Positions 18,232 through 26,776 of a stretch of DNA of 64,000 nucleotides are shown here, one piece after another. How positions within the stretch are numbered: position 1 is the first letter of the stretch; the number at the start of each line of letters is the position of its first letter. The notes under the pieces were generated by a model. The model saw nothing but the letters and a program-made list of their open reading frames with translations. It did not search any database and was not told the DNA's origin. The stretch is from an uncultured Erysipelotrichaceae bacterium (GTDB taxonomy: Bacteria; Bacillota_I; Bacilli_A; RF39; UBA660). The stretch spans positions 1-64,000 of the forward strand of contig CACWLI010000003.1 in assembly GCA_902761685.1 (NCBI GenBank), in the 5' to 3' direction. Both the position numbers and the translations under genes were made by a program.

Positions 18232-18633
18232 CTATACCTTTACAATTTTTGTATCAATGCTATCTTTAAAAACATAATACCTTTGATAAATAAATTCTGT
18301 TACTAAGTTAATTAACATATTCAATATAGTTACGATATATTCATTCCACCCTATATCAGTTAAAACTTTAACAAGAATTGTACTTAACGGAGTAAAAACC
18401 AAATAATACAAAAATACTTTAAACATAGCTACTGGAACATTATTACTTGACTGGAATGTAAATTTTCTATTTAAGGTAAAATTCCACAATACTGATAATA
18501 CTAGTGCTATTAAGTAACATAACCAATAACTTAATTTAACATATTCATTCAATACAGTAAAACTACCTATTTCTATAAGGCCTGCACTTATTGAAAAAAA
18601 TACAAATTTTAATACTCTTAACATTTCATTCAT
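18232..18633 (-). CDS. GtrA-family membrane protein
   Basis: A 133-residue protein with four hydrophobic helices of the GtrA type. The family marks NFTLNRKFTFQS between helices 2 and 3 and FIYQRYYVFKD at the end are clear. GtrA proteins are thought to move undecaprenyl-linked sugars across the membrane or help in wall polysaccharide decoration. No glycosyltransferase partner lies next to it. Confidence 0.88.
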   Translation of the reverse strand: MNEMLRVLKFVFFSISAGLIEIGSFTVLNEYVKLSYWLCYLIALVLSVLWNFTLNRKFTFQSSNNVPVAMFKVFLYYLVFTPLSTILVKVLTDIGWNEYIVTILNMLINLVTEFIYQRYYVFKDSIDTKIVKV

Positions 18634-18668
18634 AAAAACATTATAAAAAATATTTTAAAAATAGTAAA

Positions 18669-19385
18669 CTACTCTTTTCTCTTATTAATATATTTTTTTA
18701 TTAAGTTAAATTCATCATTTGCAAAACTACCTAAAGTTTTAATTCCTTTTTTAGTTTTTTTATATATATTATCGGTTAAATTTTCTAACGCTTTCATTTT
18801 TTCTTCTTTTAAAACGCTCGAAAAAATTGATCTTTCAATTTTCTTTAAATACTCCAATTCCTTCATAATAGTATTATATTCTTTATTACCATTTTGTTTA
18901 CTTTTAATAAAATAATCATGTAGTTTTTTATCTATTAACAAAAACAAATCAAAAGAATTAACTTTTCCATAACAAAATAATTTACACTCTTCTACAATTG
19001 ATTCAACATCCTTTATAAATTTAGACTCGATATTCCCATTATTATCATCTTTAGTAAATGGTAAATCATTATCATATAAATATTTTATTTTATTATATTT
19101 TAGTTCAAAATACTCTAATTTACATTGGTAATATTTTTTATTTATCAACGAATAATAACAAAGAGTAAAAGACCATATTTTATTATGATTTCTTTCATCA
19201 TAATGAGCAATTTGATATCTAATATCTTGCAACACCATTGGACATCTATACATATAATTATATCTTTTATATATATCCTCTCTATTAACATAAGCATCAA
19301 TCATTTCATTATCTATTGCTATCTTACCAAATAATTTAAAAAACTCATTATATAAATTTTTAAAATATAATTCATCCTTATTCAT
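18669..19385 (-). CDS. Uncharacterised cytosolic protein
   Basis: I do not recognise this protein of 238 residues. It has no membrane segment and is rich in Tyr, Lys and Asp/Asn. A region MVLQDIRYQIAHYDERNH contains R-x4-H, the spacing found in HEPN nucleases, but the rest gives no support for that fold. The ATG at 19385 has GGAG six bases upstream, so the earlier ATG at 19397 is less likely. It is followed by gtrA after 35 bases. Confidence 0.55.
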   Translation of the reverse strand: MNKDELYFKNLYNEFFKLFGKIAIDNEMIDAYVNREDIYKRYNYMYRCPMVLQDIRYQIAHYDERNHNKIWSFTLCYYSLINKKYYQCKLEYFELKYNKIKYLYDNDLPFTKDDNNGNIESKFIKDVESIVEECKLFCYGKVNSFDLFLLIDKKLHDYFIKSKQNGNKEYNTIMKELEYLKKIERSIFSSVLKEEKMKALENLTDNIYKKTKKGIKTLGSFANDEFNLIKKYINKRKE

Positions 19386-19439
19386 ATGATTCTCCATTGC
19401 AGTAATTTATTCTAATATAAAATAAATAATAAAACAATT

Positions 19440-19468
19440 AAAAAAACCCAAATAATTGGGTTTTTAAA
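19440..19468 (-). terminator. Intrinsic terminator of rplM-rpsI
   Basis: Hairpin AAAACCCAA-ATAA-TTGGGTTTT (about 19443-19464) followed on the minus strand by a long T run. Confidence 0.9.
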
Positions 19469-19489
19469 GTTAGTACATAGAATTCTATA

Positions 19490-19885
19490 TTAACGCTTAC
19501 TAAATTGTGGTGCTCTACGTGCTTTCTTAAGTCCATATTTCTTTCTTTCCTTAATTCTTGCATCACGAGTTACCATTCCAGCTTCTTTTAATGCTGGTCT
19601 ATTTTCAGAATTAGCTAACATTAATGCTCTAGTTATTCCTAATCTAATAGCACCAGTTTGTCCTGAAAATCCTCCACCTTTAACAACAATAGTTACATCG
19701 AATTTATCTTTTTGATCAACTAATTCTAAAGGTTGAACTAAATCCATAACTAATGTTTCATAAGGCATGTAATCTTTAACATCTTTACCATTTACAGTGA
19801 TAGTTCCTTTACCAGGAGTTAATGTAACTTTTGCTACACTTCTTTTTCTTCTACCAATTGCTGTATATTTAGTTTTTTCTGCCAT
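19490..19885 (-). CDS. rpsI: 30S ribosomal protein S9
   Basis: Small-subunit protein whose C-terminal tail reaches the P-site tRNA. The bacterial S9 signature GGGFSGQTGAIRLGITRAL and the end KARRAPQFSKR are complete; 131 residues is standard. It follows rplM after a single base, the usual L13-S9 operon. Confidence 0.98.
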   Translation of the reverse strand: MAEKTKYTAIGRRKRSVAKVTLTPGKGTITVNGKDVKDYMPYETLVMDLVQPLELVDQKDKFDVTIVVKGGGFSGQTGAIRLGITRALMLANSENRPALKEAGMVTRDARIKERKKYGLKKARRAPQFSKR

Positions 19886-19886
19886 A

Positions 19887-20318
19887 TTACTTTACCTCTA
19901 ATCTTTCTGGTTTTTGAGCTTCATGTTTATGTTCACTTCCTGCATAAACAAATAATTGTCTATAGATTTGTCTACCAAGTCTATTCTTAGGAAGCATTCC
20001 TTTAACAGCTCTTTCTACCATTTCTACTGGATATTTTTCAATCATAGTTTTTGCATTTCTTTCTCTTAATCCACCTGGATATCCACTATGATTATAATAC
20101 ATCTTCTTATCTAATTTGTTTCCAGTAAGTACAACTTTTTCAGCATTAATAATAATTACGTTGTCTCCACAATCAACATATGGAGTATAAGTTGGTTTAT
20201 GTTTTCCTCTTAAAACATATGCTGCAGTAGCTGCAACTTTACCTAAAGTTTTACCTTCTGCATCAATTACATACCACTTATGTTCAACGTCTTCTTTTCT
20301 TAACATAAATGTTTTCAT
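19887..20318 (-). CDS. rplM: 50S ribosomal protein L13
   Basis: Early-assembly large-subunit protein. [22 protein letters not shown] at the start and the signature [21 protein letters not shown] are clear; 143 residues is normal. First gene of the rplM-rpsI operon behind a structured leader and a consensus promoter. Confidence 0.98.
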   Translation of the reverse strand: MKTFMLRKEDVEHKWYVIDAEGKTLGKVAATAAYVLRGKHKPTYTPYVDCGDNVIIINAEKVVLTGNKLDKKMYYNHSGYPGGLRERNAKTMIEKYPVEMVERAVKGMLPKNRLGRQIYRQLFVYAGSEHKHEAQKPERLEVK

Positions 20319-20324
20319 ATTATT

Positions 20325-20408
20325 CCCTTCCTAATTTCAGTGCCATCGTATTTGCAACTACGATAATTTCTATCCCACAGAAACTGCACATCCATTAAAA
20401 TGTACCGG
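20325..20408 (-). ncRNA. L13 leader RNA (autoregulatory ribosomal leader)
   Basis: Between promoter and rplM the minus strand holds a conserved-looking leader: GTGCAGTTTCTGTGGGAT, then ATCGTAG-TTGCAAA-TACGAT hairpin, then GGCACTGA just before the ribosome site. This order agrees with my memory of the Firmicutes L13 leader, by which L13 represses its own operon. Call made by eye; exact ends are approximate. Confidence 0.72.
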
Positions 20409-20412
20409 GAAT

Positions 20413-20441
20413 ATTATATAAAAAGTATATGAAATTGTCAA
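20413..20441 (-). promoter_or_regulatory. Consensus promoter of rplM-rpsI
   Basis: Minus strand TTGACA (20436-20441) and TATAAT (20413-20418) with a 17-base spacer; both boxes are perfect sigma-A type. Confidence 0.92.
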
Positions 20442-20492
20442 ATATTTTTGCAAAAATTGTCATTTAAAACTATAAAAATACAATTTCTTTTC

Positions 20493-20521
20493 TTGACAAT
20501 GGTATATTATCATTATAAAAT
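20493..20521 (+). promoter_or_regulatory. Promoter of the surface protein gene
   Basis: TTGACA (20493-20498), 17-base spacer, TAAAAT (20516-20521), about 25 bases upstream of the start codon. It is divergent to the rplM promoter. Confidence 0.8.
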
Positions 20522-20545
20522 TTATATATAATATGGAGGTGTAGG

Positions 20546-21682
20546 ATGAAAAATAAGTTTATCTTAATAATTCTAACATTTTTATTTTTATTAAGTTCTA
20601 CAGCAACAGTTATTGGATTTATAGAACATTCAAAAATTGATTCTAATGAAAAACCTAATGAGCCAAAAAAACAATTAATAAAATACGAATATTATTTAGA
20701 GGACATACTTGTTGAAGAAATGCCTATAAATAAAAAAGAAGAAAAAAATACTAATATAGAAGAAACTGATGAAACAGATAAAACTGATGAAAATAAAAAT
20801 ATTGACAATTCTAATGAAGAAGAAGATTATATTCAATATGAATTTACAAAATATCAATGTTCAAATGGTGTTACAGGAACATTCGATATAGAAAAATGGG
20901 AATTTATTCCAAGTGAAGAAATAGAAAGTACTTGTAAGTTATATTTTGTTAATGCCTATTATACTGTTGAAATAAGCGCAGCTAATGGAGTCGTTGATGA
21001 AAATAACCAATCAAAAATAAAAAGAGAAAGTGATGGTTCATTCAAAGTTACACCTAATGAAGGATATGAATTTAAAGAAGTAAATTGTACAAACAATAAA
21101 CAAGCAACATATGACAAATCAACAAACACTTTAAATTTGAGTGTAATTATGGAAAATATAGCCTGTAAGATAGACTTCCAAATTAAAACATTAAGAATGG
21201 ATTTAAATGTTAAAAATGGACTAGGAAGTACTACTGAAAATGCTAAATATGGCGAAAGTGTTTCTGCAGTAGTAGAAGCTAATGAAGGATATGATAGTCC
21301 AAAAATCGAATGTACAAATAATCAAGAACCAACTCTTGAAAATAATCGATTAACAATTGAAAAACTTACAGATAATACAACTTGTACTGTTACATTCAAT
21401 AAAGTAAAAGAGACAAAATACAAATTAACAATAAATGTAAGTGAAGGAGCAACAATCACTTCAGGAAGTACAGAACAAAATATACTTGCTGGAAAAGATG
21501 CAAGATTTAGTATTAAGCCAGACGATAATTACGAAGTTAAACTTGATTGTGGGGGTATTAAGCCAAGTGAAACAACGACCGACCCAAATGGAACTATTAA
21601 TTATACATTTCTAAATATGAGTCAAGATATTACATGCAATGTAACAGCATCTTTAATACAAAATAATCAAGGAGCAGAATAA
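20546..21682 (+). CDS. Exported protein with three Cys-paired beta repeats
   Basis: A 378-residue protein with a hydrophobic N-terminal segment (about 4-26) that works as signal or anchor. An acidic, low-complexity stalk follows (about 30-95, rich in Glu, Asp, Lys, Asn). Then come three related domains of about 75 residues, starting near YYTVEISAANG, LRMDLNVKNG and KYKLTINVSEG. Each has the pattern Asn/Asp-x-GYE/NYE, then a VNC/IEC/LDC cysteine, then a final CKIDF/CTVTF/CNVTA cysteine, so each repeat could hold one disulfide. The fold resembles InlB B-repeat or 'bacterial repeat' modules of surface proteins. No LPxTG sorting signal is seen. Confidence 0.75.
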   Translation: MKNKFILIILTFLFLLSSTATVIGFIEHSKIDSNEKPNEPKKQLIKYEYYLEDILVEEMPINKKEEKNTNIEETDETDKTDENKNIDNSNEEEDYIQYEFTKYQCSNGVTGTFDIEKWEFIPSEEIESTCKLYFVNAYYTVEISAANGVVDENNQSKIKRESDGSFKVTPNEGYEFKEVNCTNNKQATYDKSTNTLNLSVIMENIACKIDFQIKTLRMDLNVKNGLGSTTENAKYGESVSAVVEANEGYDSPKIECTNNQEPTLENNRLTIEKLTDNTTCTVTFNKVKETKYKLTINVSEGATITSGSTEQNILAGKDARFSIKPDDNYEVKLDCGGIKPSETTTDPNGTINYTFLNMSQDITCNVTASLIQNNQGAE

Positions 21683-21710
21683 AAGGTTTAAAAAACCTTT
21701 TTTTATTGAA
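21681..21710 (+). terminator. Intrinsic terminator of the surface protein gene
   Basis: AAAAGGTTT-AAAA-AACCTTTTTTT hairpin and T run directly after the stop codon. Confidence 0.88.
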
Positions 21711-21752
21711 ATTATTAATTATTAATGATAAATTATTAAAGAGGAAAAAAAC

Positions 21753-22736
21753 ATGTGGAAAATAGGAAATGTTAAAATTAATAATAGAATAGTATTTGCG
21801 CCCATGGCCGGGGTATCAAATGAAAGTTTTAGACATATTATTAAATCCATGGGAGCTGGACTAGTGTATTCTGAAATGATAAGTAATATGGGAATTATAT
21901 ATAATAGTAAAAATACATTAAGTATGTTAAATATATCTGATTATGAAAGACCAATAAGCATTCAAATATTTGGAAGTGATATTGAAAGTTTTAAAAAAGC
22001 AGCAAAATATGTATGTGAAAATATTAAACCAGATATATTAGATATAAATATGGGATGTCCTGTTCCAAAAGTAGCACTCAAATCGCAAGCAGGATCTAGT
22101 TTGTTAAAAAATCCAGATAAAATTTATGAAATAGTATCAGCAGTTGTTAATGAAGTTAACATTCCTGTAACAGTAAAAATAAGAGCTGGATGGAATAACA
22201 ATTCAATAAATTGTGTTGAAGTTGCTAAAATAATTGAAAAAGCTGGAGCAAAAGCAATTGCAATACATCCAAGAACAAGGGAGCAAGGATATACTGGAAA
22301 TGCTGATTGGTCCTTGATAAAAAAAGTAAAAGATGCTGTTAATATTCCAGTTATAGGAAATGGTGATATCAAAACAATAGAAGATGCTAAAAGAATGCTA
22401 GATGAAACAAATTGCGATGCAATAATGATAGGTAGAAGTGCCCTTGGAAATCCTTGGTTTATAAAAGAATGTATAGAATATATAGAAAATTGTAAAATAA
22501 TTGATAAACCAAGTTACAAAGATAGAGTTGATATGATTGTAACTCACTATAACTTAATTAAAAAAAATGAAGGTGAAAGAAAAGCTCTACTTGATATAAA
22601 AACGCATGCATTAGCATATCTAAAATACATTCCTCAATCAAAAGAATTAAAAACAGAAATTGCAACATGCAAAACAGAAACTGAATTTAATAATTGTATT
22701 AAAAAAATATATGCTCATATTAGTAATTTGAGCTAA
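21753..22736 (+). CDS. dusB: tRNA-dihydrouridine synthase
   Basis: Flavoenzyme that reduces uridines in tRNA D-loops. The FMN TIM barrel is complete: [13 protein letters not shown] near the start, SEMIS, QIFGSD, and the active-site segment [11 protein letters not shown] with its catalytic cysteine, then [13 protein letters not shown] and GNGDIKT phosphate loops. Length 327 is normal. It has its own ribosome site (AAAGAGG) and terminator, and is a single gene here. Confidence 0.95.
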   Translation: MWKIGNVKINNRIVFAPMAGVSNESFRHIIKSMGAGLVYSEMISNMGIIYNSKNTLSMLNISDYERPISIQIFGSDIESFKKAAKYVCENIKPDILDINMGCPVPKVALKSQAGSSLLKNPDKIYEIVSAVVNEVNIPVTVKIRAGWNNNSINCVEVAKIIEKAGAKAIAIHPRTREQGYTGNADWSLIKKVKDAVNIPVIGNGDIKTIEDAKRMLDETNCDAIMIGRSALGNPWFIKECIEYIENCKIIDKPSYKDRVDMIVTHYNLIKKNEGERKALLDIKTHALAYLKYIPQSKELKTEIATCKTETEFNNCIKKIYAHISNLS

Positions 22737-22776
22737 AAACATTAGCAAATTCTTGTATTGCTAGTGTTTTTTTTAT
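22735..22776 (+). terminator. Intrinsic terminator of dusB
   Basis: AACATTAGCAA and its complement TTGCTAGTGTT (with one G-T pair) form a hairpin, followed by eight T. Confidence 0.85.
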
Positions 22777-22803
22777 ATAATATTTAATGAGGAGGAATAG
22801 ATA

Positions 22804-24246
22804 ATGAAAAAAACTGGATTATTTAAAATAATCATGTTTATACTACTTGGTATGGTAGTAGCAACCTGGATTTTTTCAGCAGGTTATTTCAATGAAACAG
22901 AAGTTGTTGCTGTAGATATGTATAATGTAGGATTCTTTGATTTCTTTGCATTAATAATCGGAGCATTCGAATTCGAATATTTCATTCAAATACTTATTTT
23001 ATTAGTTTCTATTGGTGCTCTATATGGAGTTCTTAATAAAACTGGTAAATACAGAGCCTGGATAGAAAAAATCGCAAAAAATATGAAAGGACAAGAATTA
23101 GTATTTTTAATTGTAGTTGCATTTGTAATTACAGCTCTTACTACAATGTTTGATTATGAATTTTCTTTATTCATTTTCTTCCCATTACTAATTAGTATTA
23201 TATTAGCTATGGGATACGATAAAGTAACCGCTGCTTTAACTACATTTGGTTCTGTACTTATTGGTACAATTGGTAATATTAAAGGTGATACAGTAACTTC
23301 TACTATAATAGAATTACTTGATACTGAAATGACTACTAATATGCTATATTTCAAATTGGCATTAGCATTCTTATCATTTATAGCCTTAATCTTCTTTTTA
23401 TCAAAAGCTAAAAGAACAAGAAAAACAGCAGAAGATCTTGAAAATGAAGATAGATTTATAGGTGAAAAAGTATCTACAAAATATTCAGCCGCTCCTATTA
23501 TTATTGCATTTGCATTAATGTTTGTAATATTAGTATTAGCATGTACTAATTGGTCAGATACATTTGGAATTAAATTTTTTGAAAATTTACATAACTCAAT
23601 TACAACCGCTGAAATTAAATTACCATATTTCCACATTGCACCAGATGGAATTGATGCTGGTACTCAAAAAGTTGCAATATTCTCTAAAATATTAGGAACA
23701 TTCTCTGCATTTGGAAAATGGCATTTTATTGAAATGGCTATATTATGTTTATTCACATCAGTAGTACTTGGTTTAATCTATAGAATTAAAGGTATATTCC
23801 AAGCAATGGCAGATGGTGCTAAAAAGATGTTAGCTCCAGCATTTATGGTATTATTTGCTTATACAGTAATTTATTTTGCTGGTAGCCAAATGTTTTATCC
23901 AACAATAGCTGCAATAATATTATCAATTTCAAGTAAATTTAGCGTAATACTAAGTACAATCGTTGTTGGTTTAGGCTCAACATTATTTGTTGATATTCTA
24001 TATGTTGCAAATTACTTAATACCACAAATTTCAGCAATAAGTGGTGCAACGCCAACATTAGTTACATTATTAATTCAAGGTGTATATGGTGTTACAATGT
24101 TTGTTGCTCCAACAAGTGCATTACTTGTATTAGCATTAACATACTTAGAAATACCATATAAAGAATGGATAAAGAGAACTTGGAAATTAATACTTGTATT
24201 ACTTGCAATTGTAGTTGGTATACTATTGATAGCAAAATTCATATAA
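22804..24246 (+). CDS. Multi-pass permease, YfcC/ion-transporter superfamily-like
   Basis: A 480-residue protein with about 12 hydrophobic helices. The start (IIMFILLGMVVATWIFSAGYF) and the segment GALYGVLNKTGKYRAWIEKI resemble the YfcC/DcuC group, whose members take up or exchange amino acids and C4-dicarboxylates. The re-entrant stretch FGSVLIGTIGNIKGDTVTST is typical of inverted-repeat ion transporters. The substrate cannot be told. The gene is single, between two terminators. Confidence 0.6.
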   Translation: MKKTGLFKIIMFILLGMVVATWIFSAGYFNETEVVAVDMYNVGFFDFFALIIGAFEFEYFIQILILLVSIGALYGVLNKTGKYRAWIEKIAKNMKGQELVFLIVVAFVITALTTMFDYEFSLFIFFPLLISIILAMGYDKVTAALTTFGSVLIGTIGNIKGDTVTSTIIELLDTEMTTNMLYFKLALAFLSFIALIFFLSKAKRTRKTAEDLENEDRFIGEKVSTKYSAAPIIIAFALMFVILVLACTNWSDTFGIKFFENLHNSITTAEIKLPYFHIAPDGIDAGTQKVAIFSKILGTFSAFGKWHFIEMAILCLFTSVVLGLIYRIKGIFQAMADGAKKMLAPAFMVLFAYTVIYFAGSQMFYPTIAAIILSISSKFSVILSTIVVGLGSTLFVDILYVANYLIPQISAISGATPTLVTLLIQGVYGVTMFVAPTSALLVLALTYLEIPYKEWIKRTWKLILVLLAIVVGILLIAKFI

Positions 24247-24273
24247 AAAAGAATGTTAAACATTCTTTTTTTT
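24243..24273 (+). terminator. Intrinsic terminator of the permease gene
   Basis: AAAAAGAATGTT-AAACATTCTTTTT hairpin with a T run right after the stop codon. Confidence 0.88.
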
Positions 24274-24297
24274 GGTAAAATATAATTGGTGATTTAA

Positions 24298-24969
24298 ATG
24301 ATTATACAATTAATTCTATTAGCAATAGCTGCAATATTTCCATCAATTGCGCAAATGAAAGTATTATCTGCTTACAATAATTATTCCAAAATAGATAATA
24401 GTAAAAAGTTAACAGGAAAAGAAGTAGCAAGAAAAATTTTAGATAAGAATGGTCTACAAAAAGTAACAATTGGAAGAGTTTCCGGTCAATTAAGCGATCA
24501 TTATGATCCAAAAAATAAAAATGTTAATCTATCTGATTCAATATATTCAGATACATCTGTTGCTTCACTTGCAGTTGCAGCTCATGAGTGTGGTCATGCA
24601 ATACAAGATAAAGAAAAATATTCATTTTTAAAATTTAGAACATCATTAGTCCCTGTAGTAAATTTTACTTCTAGAATATCTTCAATTTTTTTAATTATTG
24701 GTATAGCTTCACAATTAACAAAATTAATATCGATTGGAATAATTTTATTAAGCGGAGGATTATTATTTCAATTAATTACTTTACCAGTAGAATTTAATGC
24801 TTCAAATAGAGCTATGAATCAATTAAATGAAATGGGATTAGTAAGTAAAAAGGATTATGATGGAACTAAAAAAGTATTACATGCTGCAGCGCTTACATAT
24901 GTAGCAGCATTCTTATCAACTGCGCTTCAAATATTAAGATTAGTTTTGGCTAATAGAGATAGAAGATAA
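24298..24969 (+). CDS. Membrane zinc metallopeptidase, YugP family
   Basis: A 223-residue membrane protein of the neutral zinc metallopeptidase family (Zn_peptidase_2, B. subtilis YugP). The zinc motif HECGH is seen in VAAHECGHAIQDKE at about residue 98, with a likely third ligand in EFNASNRAM. Hydrophobic helices lie at the N-terminus, in the middle and at the end. The substrate is unknown in the family. Confidence 0.88.
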   Translation: MIIQLILLAIAAIFPSIAQMKVLSAYNNYSKIDNSKKLTGKEVARKILDKNGLQKVTIGRVSGQLSDHYDPKNKNVNLSDSIYSDTSVASLAVAAHECGHAIQDKEKYSFLKFRTSLVPVVNFTSRISSIFLIIGIASQLTKLISIGIILLSGGLLFQLITLPVEFNASNRAMNQLNEMGLVSKKDYDGTKKVLHAAALTYVAAFLSTALQILRLVLANRDRR

Positions 24970-25003
24970 AACAAAAAAACAGATATATAATCTGTTTTTT
25001 TTA
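24970..25003. terminator. Bidirectional terminator between yugP-like gene and rpsR
   Basis: AAAAAACAGAT-ATATA-ATCTGTTTTTT stem flanked by A and T runs; it can serve both converging genes. Confidence 0.85.
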
Positions 25004-25216
25004 CTATTTTGTATATGGTAATAAAGCCATATATCTTGCTCTTTTAATTTGATTTGCAATATGTCTTTGATGTTTTGCACATGCACCAGTCATTCTTCTA
25101 GGTAATATTTTACCTTTTTCATTTATATACTTTGATACAATTGCTACATCTTTATAATCAACTGATTTTCCAGCACACATTTGACAAATCTTTTTTCTTC
25201 TATAAAATTCTGCCAT
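25004..25216 (-). CDS. rpsR: 30S ribosomal protein S18
   Basis: A 70-residue S18, partner of S6 on the platform of the small subunit. [23 protein letters not shown] keeps the CxxC of zinc-type S18, and the signature [20 protein letters not shown] is complete. Last gene of rpsF-ssb-rpsR. Confidence 0.97.
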   Translation of the reverse strand: MAEFYRRKKICQMCAGKSVDYKDVAIVSKYINEKGKILPRRMTGACAKHQRHIANQIKRARYMALLPYTK

Positions 25217-25227
25217 TATTTTCCTCC

Positions 25228-25707
25228 TTAAAATGGTAAATCATTATCACTTAGTGATACTTCTTTATCATAATTTTCATATGGATCTGAAGCAGGAATA
25301 TCATATTCTGGCATCATATCAATTGGTGCTTCACTTGGAGCATCAATATATGAATTATTTGTATTTGATGGAGATGAACTATTACCTTCATTCTTTCCAC
25401 CAACAAATTCTACATTTTCAACTACTATTTCAGTTACATATCTTTTTGTACCATCTTGAGCATCATAGTTTCTTGTTTGAACTCTTCCATCTAAACAAAT
25501 CATACTACCTTTTTTAAAAAATTTTGATATAAAATCGGCAGTATTTCTAAATGCAACACATGGTAAGAAATCAGCATCATAGTTGCCATCTTTATTCTTA
25601 AAATTTCTATTAACTGCTACAGTAAAATTAACAGTAGAAAAACCAGCACTAGTACTTCTTACTTCAGGATCTTTTGTTAATCTTCCAACTAATATAATCT
25701 TATTCAT
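25228..25707 (-). CDS. ssb: Single-stranded DNA-binding protein
   Basis: Protects ssDNA and recruits repair and replication proteins. OB fold from [17 protein letters not shown] through [13 protein letters not shown], followed by a Gly/Ser/Asn-rich linker and the conserved acidic protein-docking tip SDNDLPF. It sits between rpsF and rpsR, the standard Firmicutes arrangement. Confidence 0.97.
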   Translation of the reverse strand: MNKIILVGRLTKDPEVRSTSAGFSTVNFTVAVNRNFKNKDGNYDADFLPCVAFRNTADFISKFFKKGSMICLDGRVQTRNYDAQDGTKRYVTEIVVENVEFVGGKNEGNSSSPSNTNNSYIDAPSEAPIDMMPEYDIPASDPYENYDKEVSLSDNDLPF

Positions 25708-25710
25708 TAA

Positions 25711-25998
25711 CTACTCCTCTTCTCTTATGACAATATGTCTTAAGATATTTTCATCAATCTTAGCTTTACGATCAAATTCTTTAACTGCTTCAGCTGTAGC
25801 TTCTACATTAAGAACATAATAGTTACCTCTAACTTGTTTGTTAATAGGATATGCTAATTTCTTTTGACCCATATCTTTAGTACTAATGATTTTTGATTTC
25901 ATATCAGTCAAAACTTTTTCAAATGTTGCAACTGTATCTTTTTGAGTCTTTTCATCGATATCTGTCTTAACAATAAACATTATTTCATATTTATTCAT
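25711..25998 (-). CDS. rpsF: 30S ribosomal protein S6
   Basis: A 95-residue S6 (MNKYEIMFIVKTDIDEKT; KKLAYPINKQVRGNYYVLN). It binds S18 and 16S rRNA. AAAGGAGGTG precedes the ATG. First gene of rpsF-ssb-rpsR. Confidence 0.97.
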   Translation of the reverse strand: MNKYEIMFIVKTDIDEKTQKDTVATFEKVLTDMKSKIISTKDMGQKKLAYPINKQVRGNYYVLNVEATAEAVKEFDRKAKIDENILRHIVIREEE

Positions 25999-25999
25999 C

Positions 26000-26058
26000 T
26001 AAAACACCTCCTTTTGGTCTAAACGGCTTCATAAATGAAGCAAGGAACTTTTCGTTCG
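26000..26058 (-). promoter_or_regulatory. Short structured leader of rpsF, candidate S6:S18 autoregulation site
   Basis: The minus-strand leader contains a perfect GCTTCAT-TT-ATGAAGC hairpin (26026-26041) followed by CGTTTAGACC. S6:S18 leaders with a CCG element are known upstream of rpsF in many bacteria; the CCG here spans the hairpin end. The match to that family is only suggestive. Confidence 0.4.
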
Positions 26059-26063
26059 AATGT

Positions 26064-26092
26064 ATTATAGCACATTAAATTATATTTAACAA
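26064..26092 (-). promoter_or_regulatory. Promoter of rpsF-ssb-rpsR
   Basis: Minus strand TTGTTA (26087-26092), 17-base spacer, TATAAT (26064-26069). Confidence 0.82.
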
Positions 26093-26103
26093 CATTTTTT
26101 TTA

Positions 26104-26138
26104 TAAAAAAATATCAAGTATTATTTTGATATTTTTTT
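26104..26138 (-). terminator. Intrinsic terminator of the DUF975 gene
   Basis: AAAAATATCAA and TTGATATTTTT arms followed by T residues on the minus strand, overlapping the stop codon. Confidence 0.85.
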
Positions 26139-26762
26139 CAATTCTTCATACCACATTACATTTGCAGTATAATAATATGGAACAATCCAAATATACAAAA
26201 TTCCTAACGTTAAACAACATAATAATGCCCAACCTAAGAAACTTAATATAAATATAAAATATTCCATTTTATGTCCATCCATCATTCTAGAACTAACTTT
26301 GTAAGCCTCTTCTTTATTCATATCATCAAGACTTTGCTCAGCTAAAACAAATGAAAGCATAGAATATTTAATTGCAAATATAATACCTGGAATTACTAAT
26401 AACAATGACATTGCGCCAATTATTAATCCCGCTACAAATGTGACAATAATTATTTTAAACATTGACCCATCTTTGTATCTTGCAAATAATTCTTCGGTAA
26501 TATTTATCTCTTTACCATTAATCAATTTAATCAAATATGATGCAAATCCTACTTGAAGTGGCATTATTGCAAGAACTAGTGCAAAACTTACTAAACTAAA
26601 AATAATTCCATCAGTATCTAAACCTATAATATTTGCAATGGTACTCAAACAGAATGATGTAGCATAGTTAATAGCAGATACTAATAATATTGCTTTCCAT
26701 ATATTCCACTTATTTGCAAATGCAAATTCCTTTGCCCTTTTTTTGATTGTAACTCTATCCAT
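26121..26762 (-). CDS. DUF975-family membrane protein
   Basis: A 213-residue protein with about five hydrophobic helices. The family marks are TIKKRAKEFAFANKWNIWKA at the start, LLVIPGIIFAIKYSMLSFVLAE in the middle, SSRMMDGHKMEYF and the closing IWIVPYYYTANVMWYEEL. The function of DUF975 proteins is not known. It lies 14 bases downstream of argS and is probably co-transcribed with it. Confidence 0.85.
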   Translation of the reverse strand: MDRVTIKKRAKEFAFANKWNIWKAILLVSAINYATSFCLSTIANIIGLDTDGIIFSLVSFALVLAIMPLQVGFASYLIKLINGKEINITEELFARYKDGSMFKIIIVTFVAGLIIGAMSLLLVIPGIIFAIKYSMLSFVLAEQSLDDMNKEEAYKVSSRMMDGHKMEYFIFILSFLGWALLCCLTLGILYIWIVPYYYTANVMWYEELKKISK

Positions 26763-26776
26763 TATTTTCTCCTTTC

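Noticed and set aside
18669..19385. HEPN nuclease suggested by RYQIAH
   Set aside because: Only the R-x4-H spacing matches; no helical family pattern or partner gene supports it.
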